Below are positions 25,571 to 34,124 of a stretch of 64,000 nt of DNA, one piece after another. A program made the translations under genes and the position numbers. This DNA comes from Mogibacterium sp. GTDB lineage: Bacteria > Bacillota > Clostridia > Peptostreptococcales > Anaerovoracaceae. Numbering within the stretch: position 1 is the stretch's first letter; every line of letters begins with the position of its first letter. Below the pieces are notes generated by a model. The model did no database searches and was not told the DNA's origin. It saw only the letters and a list, made by a program, of their open reading frames with translations. The stretch is from positions 27,110 to 91,109 of the forward strand of contig JAFWGQ010000069.1 of assembly GCA_017512365.1 (NCBI GenBank), in the 5' to 3' direction.

Positions 25571-25621
25571 GTACATGAGATTCTCTTTGTTCAGAATGAC
25601 ATTCTTAGCTGTTGCGAAGAT

Positions 25622-26059
25622 CTAGAAGTCCAGGTCTTCGATCTCGTTGATGCGGCGCAGGTGCTTGCCCCCTTCGAACTCAGTGGTCATCCACTTGTCG
25701 ATGATGTCGAAGGCGAGATCCTGACTGATCATGCGGGCGCCCATGCAGACCACGTTGGCATTATTGTGGCGTCTGCACATCTCCGCCATCTCCACGGATG
25801 TGCACAGTGCGGCGCGGATGCCCGGCACCTTGTTGCAGGCGATGCTGATGCCGATGCCCGAGCCGCACACGGCGATGCCGCGCTCGGCATCGCCGGACGC
25901 CACCAGGCGCCCGACCGCGTGCCCGTATTTCGGATAGTCAACCGACTCAGTCGAGTCGCAGCCGACATCGATGACCTCATGGCCCTCTTTTGTCAGCTTC
26001 TCCTTGATCGCTTCCTTCAATTCATATGCTGCGTGATCGCAGCCCACTGCAATTTTCAT
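25622..26059 (-). CDS. rpiB: Ribose-5-phosphate isomerase B
   Basis: A 145-residue cytoplasmic enzyme interconverting ribose 5-phosphate and ribulose 5-phosphate in the pentose phosphate pathway. The family start MKIAVGCDHAAYELKEAI and the catalytic Cys motif IAVCGSGIGISIACNKVPGIRAALC are present. GGGGGAG precedes the ATG. It lies 9 nt after upp, so both are probably on one transcript supplying nucleotide precursors. Confidence 0.95.
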   Translation of the reverse strand: MKIAVGCDHAAYELKEAIKEKLTKEGHEVIDVGCDSTESVDYPKYGHAVGRLVASGDAERGIAVCGSGIGISIACNKVPGIRAALCTSVEMAEMCRRHNNANVVCMGARMISQDLAFDIIDKWMTTEFEGGKHLRRINEIEDLDF

Positions 26060-26068
26060 AGCTCCCCC

Positions 26069-26698
26069 TTACTTGGTTCCGAAGATGCGGTCTCCGGCAT
26101 CCCCCAGTCCCGGTACGATGTACGCGTTCTCGTTGAGACATTCGTCCTTTGCGGCGATATAGATGTTCACGTCCGGATGCTTCGATGTGAGCGCCTCGAT
26201 CCCTTCTGGCGCCGCGATGAGGAACATCAGGCTGATCTCCTTCGCTCCCTTGGATTTTACGAAATCGACTGCTGCGACAGCGCTGCCGCCTGTAGCGAGC
26301 ATCGGGTCAACGATTATGATTTTCCTCTTGTCGATATCCTCAGGGAGTTTACAGTAATATTCTACAGGTTCATGCGTCTCAGGGTCTCTGTAGAGTCCGA
26401 CATGTCCGACCTTGGCGCTCGGTATGATCTCGAGCATGCCGTCGACGAAGCCGAGTCCCGCTCTGAGGATAGGGATGATGGCGAGCTTCTTGCCTGCAAG
26501 CATCTTTACCCTTGCAGGGCAGATTGGTGTCTCGATGTCTACCTCCATCGTAGGCAGGTCCCTGGTGACCTCGTAGGTCATCAGCATGGCGACCTCTCTC
26601 GCAAGATCTCTGAATTCCTTGCTCGCGGTGTTCTTGTCTCTCATCAGCGACACCTTGTGCTGGATCAGAGGGTGATCAAAAATCATTACTTTACCCAT
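26069..26698 (-). CDS. upp: Uracil phosphoribosyltransferase
   Basis: A 209-residue salvage enzyme making UMP from uracil and PRPP. The PRPP-binding loop [16 protein letters not shown] and the C-terminal uracil-binding region [17 protein letters not shown] are typical, and the length is that of bacterial Upp. GGAGG lies 6 nt before the ATG. Followed closely by rpiB. Confidence 0.96.
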   Translation of the reverse strand: MGKVMIFDHPLIQHKVSLMRDKNTASKEFRDLAREVAMLMTYEVTRDLPTMEVDIETPICPARVKMLAGKKLAIIPILRAGLGFVDGMLEIIPSAKVGHVGLYRDPETHEPVEYYCKLPEDIDKRKIIIVDPMLATGGSAVAAVDFVKSKGAKEISLMFLIAAPEGIEALTSKHPDVNIYIAAKDECLNENAYIVPGLGDAGDRIFGTK

Positions 26699-26760
26699 TG
26701 CATACCTCCGTGGTGTTTATATATTATTAGGTTTTTTATAACTATTTTACGAAAAATGCT

Positions 26761-27789
26761 CTATTCTACGTCGTAACCGGCGCTTTTGAGTATGCGGTTC
26801 ATGACGCCGAAGCCCTTGCCCTTCTGCTCCATGGAGCGGATGAGGATCAGGTCGTAGCCCTGCCTGTCGAGCTCTCTCAGATCCGCGAAGAACCTGTGGG
26901 CGGCCTTGTCCGGATCATCGCCGTAATCGATCACCGCGGCCCGTCTGCCGTCCTTCATCGCTTCCAGTCCGAGCTCCTTCGCTCTTGATCTGAACCTTTC
27001 AGAGCTCCCCCGTATCACGATGACATCAGCCTTTGGAGAGTAGTGCTTATACTTCATTCCCGGCGACTTCGGCCTGAACAGAGTGTCCGCCGTTCCCATT
27101 GCCGGGTCAGCTGTCTCACCGGGTATCTCAAGCAGCGACGCATCGTACAGGACGTCTTTTCCGAGGATATCGCTGAGGTACTCTTTGCTGAGCATGCCGG
27201 GCCGCAGTATGACAGGCACCTCGCCTGTCATGTCCAGCACGGTGGACTCGATGCCGACATCGCACATCCCTCCCATGATGACGGCATCGATGCGGCCGTC
27301 CATGTCCTCGAGCACGTCCATCGCCGTCGTCGGGCTCGGCCTGCCTGACAGGTTGGCGCTCGGCGCCGCTACAGGTCTTTCCGCTTCCCTTATGAGGGCT
27401 CGCGCCGTTGCGTTCGAAGGCATCCTCACAGCTACAGTATCGAGACCTCCTGTCGTGACATCGGGTACCGCATCGGCTTTCGGGAAAATGAGCGTCAGCG
27501 GACCCGGCCAGAGTTCTCCGATCAGCCTGCGCGCATCGCCGCCGAGCGAATCCAGCCCGCCCTTTATAAGGTCTCCCAGAGCCGCGACATACGCGATATG
27601 CACTATCATCGGGTTGTCCGACGGCCTGCCTTTCGCCCTGTATACAGAACTGACGGCCCCGGCGTTGAGAGCATCCGCTCCCAGCCCATAGACCGTCTCT
27701 GTAGGAAAAGCGACAAGACCGCCGCTGCGAATGATCTCACCGGCCCGTCTGATGTCGCTTTCATTTGTCGTCAATCTTATTGTTTCCAT
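26761..27789 (-). CDS. L-threonylcarbamoyladenylate synthase (Sua5/YwlC)
   Basis: A 342-residue enzyme making threonylcarbamoyl-AMP for the t6A37 modification of ANN-decoding tRNAs. The YrdC domain (residues 10-195) has FPTETVYGLGADA, KGRPSDNPMIVHI and SANLSGRPSPT; a C-terminal Sua5 domain follows the linker SPGMKYKHYSPKA. The length is that of the two-domain Sua5/YwlC type and not the short TsaC type. It lies 17 nt after prfA, an arrangement common in Firmicutes. Confidence 0.93.
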   Translation of the reverse strand: METIRLTTNESDIRRAGEIIRSGGLVAFPTETVYGLGADALNAGAVSSVYRAKGRPSDNPMIVHIAYVAALGDLIKGGLDSLGGDARRLIGELWPGPLTLIFPKADAVPDVTTGGLDTVAVRMPSNATARALIREAERPVAAPSANLSGRPSPTTAMDVLEDMDGRIDAVIMGGMCDVGIESTVLDMTGEVPVILRPGMLSKEYLSDILGKDVLYDASLLEIPGETADPAMGTADTLFRPKSPGMKYKHYSPKADVIVIRGSSERFRSRAKELGLEAMKDGRRAAVIDYGDDPDKAAHRFFADLRELDRQGYDLILIRSMEQKGKGFGVMNRILKSAGYDVE

Positions 27790-27806
27790 TCTCTTTAAGA
27801 CGAGTT

Positions 27807-28874
27807 TTAACCGAAGTCTTTCATTTTTGCAGCCTGGTCGGCTGTGATGAGTCCGTCGATAGCCTCGTCGATGTCTCCGTCGAGGAACTGCTCGAGCTTG
27901 TACAGAGTCAGATTGATGCGGTGATCTGTCATCCTCCCCTGCGGGAAGTTGTATGTGCGGATCCTCTCGGAACGGTCGCCCGAGCCGACCTGACTCTTCC
28001 TGTCAGCAGAGATCTTGTCGTTCTGCTCCTGCAGCATCTTGTCGTAAAGCCTGGCCTTGAGCACTCTCATGGCCTTCTCTCTGTTCTGTATCTGCGACTT
28101 CTCGTCCTGGCATGTGACTACGATGCCCGTAGGCAGATGTGTCATGCGGACGGCGGAGTCTGTCGTGTTGACGCACTGGCCGCCGTTTCCGGAAGCTCTG
28201 TATACGTCGACCTTGACATCGTTAGGGTTGATCTCGACCTCGACATCGTCGACCTCAGGCAGCACCGCAACCGTGGCGGCAGAAGTGTGTATCCTGCCGG
28301 AGGACTCCGTCTCAGGCACTCTCTGCACCCTGTGGACGCCCGACTCGAACTTGAGCCTGGAATACGCGCCCTTGCCCTTTATCATGACGACGGCTTCCTT
28401 GATGCCGCCGATGCCGGTGTCGCTGATCTCGATGATCTCCGCCTTCCAGTGGCGGCGCTCGGCGTATCTCAGATACATCCTCAGAAGATCGTTTCCGAAG
28501 AGCGCGGCTTCCTCGCCGCCGGTGCCCGCCCTGATCTCGAGGATGACGTTCTTGTCGTCGTTAGGGTCCTTAGGCAGCAGGAGTATCTTGAGCTCTTCCT
28601 GAGCCTTTTCCATGCTCTCTTCAAGCTCCTTCGCTTCTTCTTTGGCCATCTCGCGCATCTCTTCGTCATCTTCCATGTCGATGATCTCTCTTGCGTCGGC
28701 GAGATCGCTCTGCATCCTGCGGTAGTCGTCATAAGCCTTTACGACAGGCTCAAGCTCGGCCATCTCCTTCATGTACTTCTGCCAGGTGTTCTGGTCAGCG
28801 ATGATGGCCGGATCAGCTACCTTTTCGCTGAGCTCGGTGTATTTATCTTTTATAAAATCCAGTTTGTCAAACAT
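27807..28874 (-). CDS. prfA: Peptide chain release factor 1
   Basis: A 355-residue class I release factor that ends translation at UAA and UAG. The catalytic GGQ is in [18 protein letters not shown], and [18 protein letters not shown] is a characteristic RF1 stretch. CAGGAG precedes the ATG by 7 nt. The methyltransferase gene prmC, often next to prfA, is not in this window. Confidence 0.96.
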   Translation of the reverse strand: MFDKLDFIKDKYTELSEKVADPAIIADQNTWQKYMKEMAELEPVVKAYDDYRRMQSDLADAREIIDMEDDEEMREMAKEEAKELEESMEKAQEELKILLLPKDPNDDKNVILEIRAGTGGEEAALFGNDLLRMYLRYAERRHWKAEIIEISDTGIGGIKEAVVMIKGKGAYSRLKFESGVHRVQRVPETESSGRIHTSAATVAVLPEVDDVEVEINPNDVKVDVYRASGNGGQCVNTTDSAVRMTHLPTGIVVTCQDEKSQIQNREKAMRVLKARLYDKMLQEQNDKISADRKSQVGSGDRSERIRTYNFPQGRMTDHRINLTLYKLEQFLDGDIDEAIDGLITADQAAKMKDFG

Positions 28875-29060
28875 GTATTTCTCCTGTTTTTCGGTCAGTT
28901 CCGCTCAGTTCCGTCTGAGGAGCCTGCCTCCCGGGATCATTGTTCTCATCCCTGCTGCAGAGCACCTTATCACCGAGAACATTATAGCAAATATCGGTGC
29001 TCAATTCATTGTTATATGCGTTGTTATGTGCGGGAAGGCTTCCTTCTGTTCCCTGCACAT

Positions 29061-29087
29061 TAAAACCGGAGCAGATGACGCTCCGGT
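29061..29087 (-). terminator. Terminator after rpmE
   Basis: On the minus strand ACCGGAGC and GCTCCGGT form an 8-bp stem with a 7-nt loop followed by TTTTA, 20 nt beyond the rpmE stop. Confidence 0.75.
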
Positions 29088-29107
29088 TAATGTCCTGATC
29101 TTCTGAT

Positions 29108-29305
29108 CTAAAGTCCGTATTTGTTCTTGAACTTCTCTACACGACCGCCTCTGTTGGCAAACTTCTGCTGGCCTGTAAAGAATGGGTGGCACTCACTGCA
29201 GATGTCTACTCTCATCTCGTCCTTTGTGGAGAGAGTCGTGAATGTATTCCCACATGCGCAAGTAACTTTACATTCCTTATACTCAGGATGGATTCCTTCC
29301 TTCAT
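29108..29305 (-). CDS. rpmE: 50S ribosomal protein L31 (zinc-binding form)
   Basis: A 65-residue large-subunit protein of the Cys-containing (C+) type: CKVTCACGN and CSECHPF supply the zinc ligands, and the sequence ends [17 protein letters not shown]. It has its own promoter and a 5' hairpin (separate entry) and a terminator after it, so it is a single-gene unit. Confidence 0.95.
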   Translation of the reverse strand: MKEGIHPEYKECKVTCACGNTFTTLSTKDEMRVDICSECHPFFTGQQKFANRGGRVEKFKNKYGL

Positions 29306-29343
29306 GTTGGTACCTCTTTCTGATAATAATCATGAAACGTTTC

Positions 29344-29395
29344 AGCTGTCAGGCGACAGCTCGTATACTATATCACCCGAGCCGCGCTATTGCAA
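29344..29395 (-). promoter_or_regulatory. rpmE promoter with a 5'-end hairpin
   Basis: On the minus strand TTGCAA (29390-29395) and TATAGT (29367-29372) are 17 bp apart. AGCTGTC (29344-29350) and GACAGCT (29355-29361) form a hairpin with a 4-nt loop at the predicted 5' end of the mRNA, a possible L31 autoregulatory leader or a stability element. Confidence 0.6.
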
Positions 29396-29555
29396 GGTTT
29401 TATTTGATTTTTGCCCGTTTGCCGGTTGCTTGCCTGTTGTCTGATACTTGTCTGCCGGTTGTTTGACTGTTATTTTGCCTGTTCGTGCTTCGCGCCTCAG
29501 CCTGTAAACTCATGTTCAGCCTCTCCGTAATCACGAAAGCATAATTCTTTTTCAG

Positions 29556-29895
29556 GGGGTGATCCCGAAAAGAGGGATTCTATTGCCGGATTCAGTGCTT
29601 TTTTCGTTCGCGTTTTCCGGATGCAATAAGTAGAATGATGCCAAGTCAGGAAAGCAGTGACTCGCGGCTGGCCCGGCCATACAGGTTTTTACTACATCCC
29701 TACCGCCTGAGGAGGTGATGCGCATGGTAGAGACTCTGGAAGGGAGGGACCGGAGATGGTAAGAGTTACCATATCGCTAAGCCAAAAGGCCTTGCGGGTA
29801 ACGATCAGCATCAGAAAAGCCGCCAGTTCACGTAACTAGGCGGCGACCCAAAACGGTCGAGTTAGTCGTTGACGAACGACGCTCTTCCTGACCCA
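29556..29895 (+). ncRNA. Highly structured candidate noncoding RNA, class unassigned
   Basis: This stretch lacks a convincing ORF but folds into consecutive strong hairpins on the plus strand. ATCCC/GGGAT lies near 29562-29578. TATTGCCGGA pairs with TCCGG-AT-GCAATA around 29581-29628. CTACC pairs with GGTAG (29699-29730). ATGGTAA-GAG-TTACCAT is at 29755-29771. CGC..GCC-AAAA-GGC..GCG follows at about 29774-29797. GCCGCCAGTT pairs with AACTAGGCGGC (29819-29844), CGACC with GGTCG, and GAG-TTA-GTCGTT with AACGAC-G-CTC (29859-29884). The loop AGTTCACGTAACT resembles a tRNA T-loop. It does not match RNase P, tmRNA or SRP signatures; a raiA-like class is a guess only. Confidence 0.5.
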
Positions 29896-30032
29896 ATTAT
29901 ATTCACAACATATCAGCAACGCAACCCCCTCCTGAAAACAGGCGGTTTGCCCGAGAGCACCTGCGCTGGACAGTGGGGAATATCCGGCCCGCCCGGACAG
30001 CATTTATCGGAGAAGCGGTGCCGACGGAGATC

Positions 30033-30080
30033 AATGCTTCCGTCATTGCGGCAACGCCGTATTATTCAAACGGAAGCATT
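30033..30080. repeat. Inverted repeat upstream of the nuclease element
   Basis: AATGCTTCCGT (30033-30043) and ACGGAAGCATT (30070-30080) are perfect 11-bp inverted copies 26 nt apart, a layout like the GTGTA pairs that follow but with another stem sequence. It could be a terminator hairpin without a T-run or an extra binding site. Confidence 0.5.
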
Positions 30081-30139
30081 ACAGAGCGGTGCGAGCGGCC
30101 GGCAAACACCGTGAGCGCAAAGGAGCGTGAACGGCAAAA

Positions 30140-30395
30140 GTGTACCACTTCCTGAATTGCCTACTGACTGTACACACAATGGCCCTGCCACTCACTTCGA
30201 CGTAGTCTAATTCAGTACATTCTGTGTACACTACTTCTCTGCATCGACAAGATGTACACATTTTTCAGAAAAAACAGTGTACCATCCTTCGCCAACCAAC
30301 CATTTTGTACACATATTGGAGGTATTTATGGACATATTCAGAGATCAGATAGACAGAATTGTGTACGAGCAGAAAAAGTTGCTAGAAGTGTACAC
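30140..30395 (+). repeat. Four phased GTGTAC/GTACAC site pairs at the nuclease gene
   Basis: GTGTAC and its inverse GTACAC occur as pairs starting at 30140/30170, 30224/30254, 30277/30307 and 30361/30390, offsets of 30, 30, 30 and 29 bp. Three pairs lie upstream of the nuclease start and the fourth is inside its first 25 codons, where TTGTGTAC and GTACACAA make 8-bp inverted copies. The intervening bases are unrelated between pairs. The geometry equals that of the array at 58.35-59.0 kb. Confidence 0.8.
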
Positions 30396-31179
30396 AAATG
30401 AGTATAGCCGTAACTATGAGCCTGATGACGGAACACATCTAGTGTGCTGCAGAAACAACGGAAGAGATACTTTTTATCGTGCATACAGGGAGAAGGGCAG
30501 ACGCATCAGGAAGAGTTTAAGTAAAGACCCAGATGCAATCAGAGTCCTTGCCAGGAAAGAGTATCTCAGGGTAGTGATCCCGGCCTTGAAAAACAATGTG
30601 GAAATATTTGACACATCCTGCGCTGGCCTGAAGGATCTGGGGTTTGAAACGATAATGTCCCAGATGTCCGGTTCATACAGAAAACTGCCGGCGGAACTCT
30701 TCTTTTCAAAGGAAGTCGCAGGTGTTGACTGCCTGTCAGGGGAAAATGAGGACAGGATCAGGAGACACCGGGAATGGGCCGCCGAGCCGTATGAGAAAAG
30801 CGACTATATGCCTGAACATCGGCGCTTCATGACATCGGCCGGATTCAGGGTAAGATCCAAATCCGAGCAGCACATAGTGGAGCAGCTCGTGAACTACGGG
30901 ATCCCCTTCAGGTATGAGCAGGTCATACATATCAACAACAAAAGATATTCGGCAGATTTCACGTTCCGTGACAGGATCGGCGAGCTGTTCTACTGGGAGC
31001 ATGCAGGTATGATGGATGTTCCGAAATATGTGGACGGTTATCACCGCAAGATGGATGCCTTTGAAAAGATAGACATAGTGCCGTGGAAGAATCTGCTCAT
31101 CACTTACGATATCGATGGCGTCATCAATGTTCCGATGGTCAAGAGCATCATCGAGCATGATGTGATACCGAGGCTGTAG
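30328..31179 (+). CDS. PD-(D/E)XK-like nuclease with phased sites in its promoter and coding start
   Basis: A 283-residue protein of unknown biological role. Residues 175-262 look like a PD-(D/E)XK nuclease core: E180 in RSKSEQHIVEQL, D210 in YSADFTF, and E224-H225 in FYWEHAGMMD where E-x-K is usual, followed by NLLITYD. The N-terminal 170 residues are basic and unassigned. ATG at 30328 with GGAGG 5 nt upstream is preferred to an open frame from 30277. Three GTGTAC pairs precede the gene, one lies within codons 11-23, and a GC-rich hairpin repeat starts right after the stop. It may act on, or be regulated through, these sites; no mobility gene is adjacent. Confidence 0.7.
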   Translation: MDIFRDQIDRIVYEQKKLLEVYTNEYSRNYEPDDGTHLVCCRNNGRDTFYRAYREKGRRIRKSLSKDPDAIRVLARKEYLRVVIPALKNNVEIFDTSCAGLKDLGFETIMSQMSGSYRKLPAELFFSKEVAGVDCLSGENEDRIRRHREWAAEPYEKSDYMPEHRRFMTSAGFRVRSKSEQHIVEQLVNYGIPFRYEQVIHINNKRYSADFTFRDRIGELFYWEHAGMMDVPKYVDGYHRKMDAFEKIDIVPWKNLLITYDIDGVINVPMVKSIIEHDVIPRL

Positions 31180-31294
31180 CCGCTCGCGCTCCCGGGCGCT
31201 TGCGGGGACCGGCAGCCGGTCGACGCACGCCCTGCAGTTGCCCGGACGGGCAGAGCAGGCCCCGCCGGTCAACGCGGGTCGCCCGGGCCGGTCC
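31180..31294 (+). repeat. GC-rich structured repeat, copy R1
   Basis: About 115 bp starting right after the nuclease stop. It shares CGCTC..GCGCTTGCGGGGA, the central TGCCC..GGGCA hairpin and CCCCGCCGGTCA-CGCGGGTC with the copies at 58241-58345 and 59050-59162. Its outer arms are GGACCGGC (31206-31213) and GCCGGTCC (31287-31294), which pair perfectly; the other copies have GGATCGCC and GGCGATCC, changed at both strands, so base pairing is preserved. Confidence 0.75.
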
Positions 31295-31296
31295 GT

Positions 31297-31440
31297 GCCG
31301 CCGGCTATTCTTTTTTTGAGGGCGTTTTTTATCTCGGCGTGGCTGTCCGGGCCGCCGGCTGTTCTTTTTTGAGGGCGTTTTATCCCGGAGGGCCGGTCCG
31401 GCTATTCTTTTTTTGCGGCGTTTTTTGCCCCGGCGTGACG
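31297..31440. repeat. Tandem copies of the 3' end of the ESS transporter gene
   Basis: GGCTATTC/GGCTGTTC-TTTTTTT-GAGGGCG blocks start at 31303, 31357 and 31400 (periods 54 and 43). The last block is the genuine 3' end of the transporter gene (encoding KNAAKKE-stop), so the first two are duplicated gene ends lying between R1 and the gene. Confidence 0.65.
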
Positions 31441-32802
31441 GCCGACCCTGAAGATTATGAGGTCGAGTATCACGAGATACACCGCCGCCAGAGCCATCAT
31501 CAGGAAGCACAGGAAGTTGCTCTTGGTCGCAAGTCCCACGAGTATCAGGACAGGCGATCCGAGCAGTATGCCGAAGCCGGATCCTGAGATGAGATTGTTT
31601 GCCGCCGGAGTCGAGAGATCCGGATCGATCTCTCTCAGCAGCAGGACGCCCGAGCTGATCGTTCCCGTAAGCATGCCGAACATCGAGATCAGCCCCTCGT
31701 AGTAGTAGTCGCTGTAGACTGCCCTGCAGACCCGGCGCAGATGGAACCATGTCACGATCGTGCCGGCAACGACGAGCAGTATGAACGGCAGCACCAGCCC
31801 GCGGATGTCTTCGATGTCGATGCAGGCTATGCCGGCGACTATCATGATGTCGAAGAACGCGCCCGAAAGGCGGTTCAGAAGATAGTTGTCCTGATAGCGG
31901 CGCGTGATGAGTTCCTTTGCCCGGAGCTTCTCAAGGATGACTCTGAGCAGTATCGCGAGCGCCGAACCGATGATGAAGTTGAAGCCCCAGAGCAGGGTAT
32001 TGGTCGTTGCCGCTACTCCCGGGCTGGCCTTTTCGATGGCGCCTGTGACGCCCGCCGTCACCGCATATGTGACGAGATAGACTATCACGATCATCGCCAG
32101 CTGTACGCTCAGCTTGTCGATGGATTCGGAAACAGGCTCCTCCTCTTCTCCCTCGATGAAGTCCTCTCTCGGCGCTGCGAACTTCCTGTCTTCGTCTGCA
32201 GCGAGGATCAGCCCCTTCCCCCGCAGTACATTCAGCATGATGACGCCGATGACGCACGCCACTATGTATCCCGCGGCCGCGATCGAAAGGCCGAAGCTGT
32301 GGCCTCCGCGGAAGCCGAGAGCCTCGTAGCTTGCGCCGATGTTGTTGGCCTGTCCCGGCCCCTGTCCGAAACCCATGGGCAGCAGCATGCCCGCCGCCCT
32401 GAACATGTCCGGCATGAAGGTCATCGCGAGACCGATCGTGATGATGAGCCCCGTGATGCCCTGCACCATGTAGGTGCTGACTATGACCGCTCCGGAACGG
32501 AAACCGACCTTGCTCTCGTCGCTGCCCGTTCTCTTTACCGGGGTGCGCAGGCTCATAGCGATGAAGCCGAGCGCTATGCCGTGGTATGTAAGCGCCGACA
32601 GGAGCTCCTCATCGAGGGTGACGATCCCGGTCTCCTTGGCAAAAAGCAGGATGAATCCACCGAGCACTGCGACCGGCATCAGGCTCTTCCTTATCGGCCT
32701 GATGGTCTGTCTCATCAGGTTGGCAAGCAGTATGACTATGGCCAGATATCCGATCTGGATGATGCCGTTCCATAATTGATGATTAGCTGCCGAATAATCC
32801 AA
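31402..32802 (-). CDS. ESS-family (GltS-like) transporter
   Basis: A 466-residue integral membrane protein with about 10-12 helices in two halves joined by a charged cytoplasmic loop (EDFIEGEEEEPVSES, about residues 210-225). GFGQGPGQANNIG in the first half and NLISGSGFGILLGSP in the second match the paired re-entrant motifs of sodium:glutamate (ESS/GltS) symporters. The substrate is unproven. The start is a TTG at 32800-32802, with AAAGGAG 8 nt upstream. The end is followed by tandem duplicates of its own 3' coding sequence. Confidence 0.8.
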   Translation of the reverse strand: MDYSAANHQLWNGIIQIGYLAIVILLANLMRQTIRPIRKSLMPVAVLGGFILLFAKETGIVTLDEELLSALTYHGIALGFIAMSLRTPVKRTGSDESKVGFRSGAVIVSTYMVQGITGLIITIGLAMTFMPDMFRAAGMLLPMGFGQGPGQANNIGASYEALGFRGGHSFGLSIAAAGYIVACVIGVIMLNVLRGKGLILAADEDRKFAAPREDFIEGEEEEPVSESIDKLSVQLAMIVIVYLVTYAVTAGVTGAIEKASPGVAATTNTLLWGFNFIIGSALAILLRVILEKLRAKELITRRYQDNYLLNRLSGAFFDIMIVAGIACIDIEDIRGLVLPFILLVVAGTIVTWFHLRRVCRAVYSDYYYEGLISMFGMLTGTISSGVLLLREIDPDLSTPAANNLISGSGFGILLGSPVLILVGLATKSNFLCFLMMALAAVYLVILDLIIFRVGRHAGAKNAAKKE

Positions 32803-32838
32803 ATAATATCTCCTTTACAAGCGTCCCCGGTCCCTTCG

Positions 32839-34104
32839 CTATGTCTGCGATGACACCACGATCTCTCTGGCTGTAAGGTATTTCCTCATGTTGGCGGTCT
32901 TTGAGAACAGCTCGTAGTAGCCGTCCTTCGTGCTGAAGAGCAGCCTGCCCGCGACCACCATCATCATCTCTTCTATATCTCCGAATCTGAAGCTTCGTTC
33001 TCCTATACCGAGAACGAAGTCCCCGCCCTCACATGCGAGAGTCAGCCTGCCGCGCGCGGCTTCTTTCGCGCTGTGGTCGCTGCCGATCTCCGAGAGCACT
33101 ACGTCTTCGTCCCCGAATATCTCCGCGGCATCCCCCCGCGCCGGCTCCTCTTCTTTTTCGGAAGCCGGCTCCGCCGCTTTTTTCTCCGCTTCGAGCAGCG
33201 ACGCCAGAAGCTTTCTGTCCGCCTCTTCCCAGTCAGCGATCGTCTCAAAGGGCCCTGGCTGTTCGAAGAAGCCGGTGTCCTCCAGCTTCAGGCTGAAGCC
33301 GCAGCTGCAGCTTATCCTGTCTCCGGAGGTCCTCAGGCTTCCGATGCGCCTGCACTCCGGACAGCTGCACACGGCCCTTTCGAGCCCCTCTGCGCTGCCG
33401 CCCCTGCTGCACCTGAACCTGACCGGTCCTCCCGGCTGAGACTTCTGCCATTCCCAGACATTGAAGTTCAGGTCGCCCTCGATGGCCTTTTCGATCTCTT
33501 CATCGGTCATCGCCCCGAGAGTCTCCGGGCTGTAGACATTCACCGGATGCCCGTACACTCTGCCCTTCCTCGGGCTGTACGCCCACCGGGGCTGAGCCAG
33601 ATAGGCGCCCTCGATCCTGTAGGTGACGAGCGTCGCCCCGCAGCTCCTGATGAGCCCTGCCGTGGACGGTCGTACCTCAAGAGACACGCCGTCCCAGGTC
33701 TGTTCGCCCTCCGGCGCAAGGAATATGGATTCGCCCCTGCGCACCCTCTTTATAACGGCGAGCGCGGTGCGGTTGGCGTTCCTTCCCTTCTGATGAGGGA
33801 TTATCGAATTATATTTAGTGAGGAAGGCTCCCCACTTCGGATCTCTCACGACAGTCTCGCTCGCTATGAAAGTGAGAGGTCTGCGCCTGAAGGCTGCTCC
33901 GGCAAAAAGCGGGTCATAGGCGCAGGCGTGATTGATGCACACTATGAGCGGCCCGTCTATGTCATCCGGCTCGAAGCTCCTGTCGCAGCTGTAGTTGAAG
34001 CGGGCCTTCAGGAATACGCCAAGAGGCGGTGTGGCGATCCTGTAGAATCTTTCACGCCGCCTCCGGTCTTTGTCTCTTGTTGTATTATCGCTCTGCTTTC
34101 CCAT
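32839..34104 (-). CDS. PlsC-like acyltransferase with a zinc ribbon
   Basis: A roughly 421-residue protein. Residues 20-200 are a lysophospholipid acyltransferase domain: NHACAYDP matches the N-H-x4-D catalytic motif and IFLAPEGEQ matches the EGT/PEG glycerophosphate-binding motif. A zinc ribbon follows (CSCPECRR...CSCGF), then a charged linker and a small C-terminal domain. There is no membrane helix, so it probably binds the membrane surface. The start at 34102-34104 (after GGGG) follows the end of the permease gene; an earlier in-frame ATG would overlap it. Confidence 0.75.
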   Translation of the reverse strand: MGKQSDNTTRDKDRRRRERFYRIATPPLGVFLKARFNYSCDRSFEPDDIDGPLIVCINHACAYDPLFAGAAFRRRPLTFIASETVVRDPKWGAFLTKYNSIIPHQKGRNANRTALAVIKRVRRGESIFLAPEGEQTWDGVSLEVRPSTAGLIRSCGATLVTYRIEGAYLAQPRWAYSPRKGRVYGHPVNVYSPETLGAMTDEEIEKAIEGDLNFNVWEWQKSQPGGPVRFRCSRGGSAEGLERAVCSCPECRRIGSLRTSGDRISCSCGFSLKLEDTGFFEQPGPFETIADWEEADRKLLASLLEAEKKAAEPASEKEEEPARGDAAEIFGDEDVVLSEIGSDHSAKEAARGRLTLACEGGDFVLGIGERSFRFGDIEEMMMVVAGRLLFSTKDGYYELFSKTANMRKYLTAREIVVSSQT

Positions 34105-34124
34105 ACACCCCTGCATTCGCAGCA

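Noticed and set aside
25550-26776. 408-codon plus-strand frame opposite rpiB and upp
   Set aside because: It is the antisense shadow of two certain genes; it is compositionally odd and has no ribosome site.
27765-29063. 432-codon plus-strand frame opposite prfA
   Set aside because: Antisense shadow of a certain gene, caused by codon bias.
29724-29762. 12-codon ORF (MVETLEGRDRRW) with GGAGG upstream inside the structured RNA
   Set aside because: Its bases are taken up by the CTACC/GGTAG, CTCTGG/CCGGAG and ATGGTAA/TTACCAT stems, and the peptide has no attenuator-like bias; more likely chance within an RNA.
29556-29895. RNase P, tmRNA or SRP RNA gene
   Set aside because: The invariant GAAAGUCC/AGAUGG (RNase P), tmRNA ends and tag frame, and GUCAGGUCCGGAAGGAAGCAGC (SRP) motifs are absent.
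31741-32775. 344-codon plus-strand frame opposite the ESS transporter
   Set aside because: The minus frame has clear membrane helices and family motifs; the plus frame does not.
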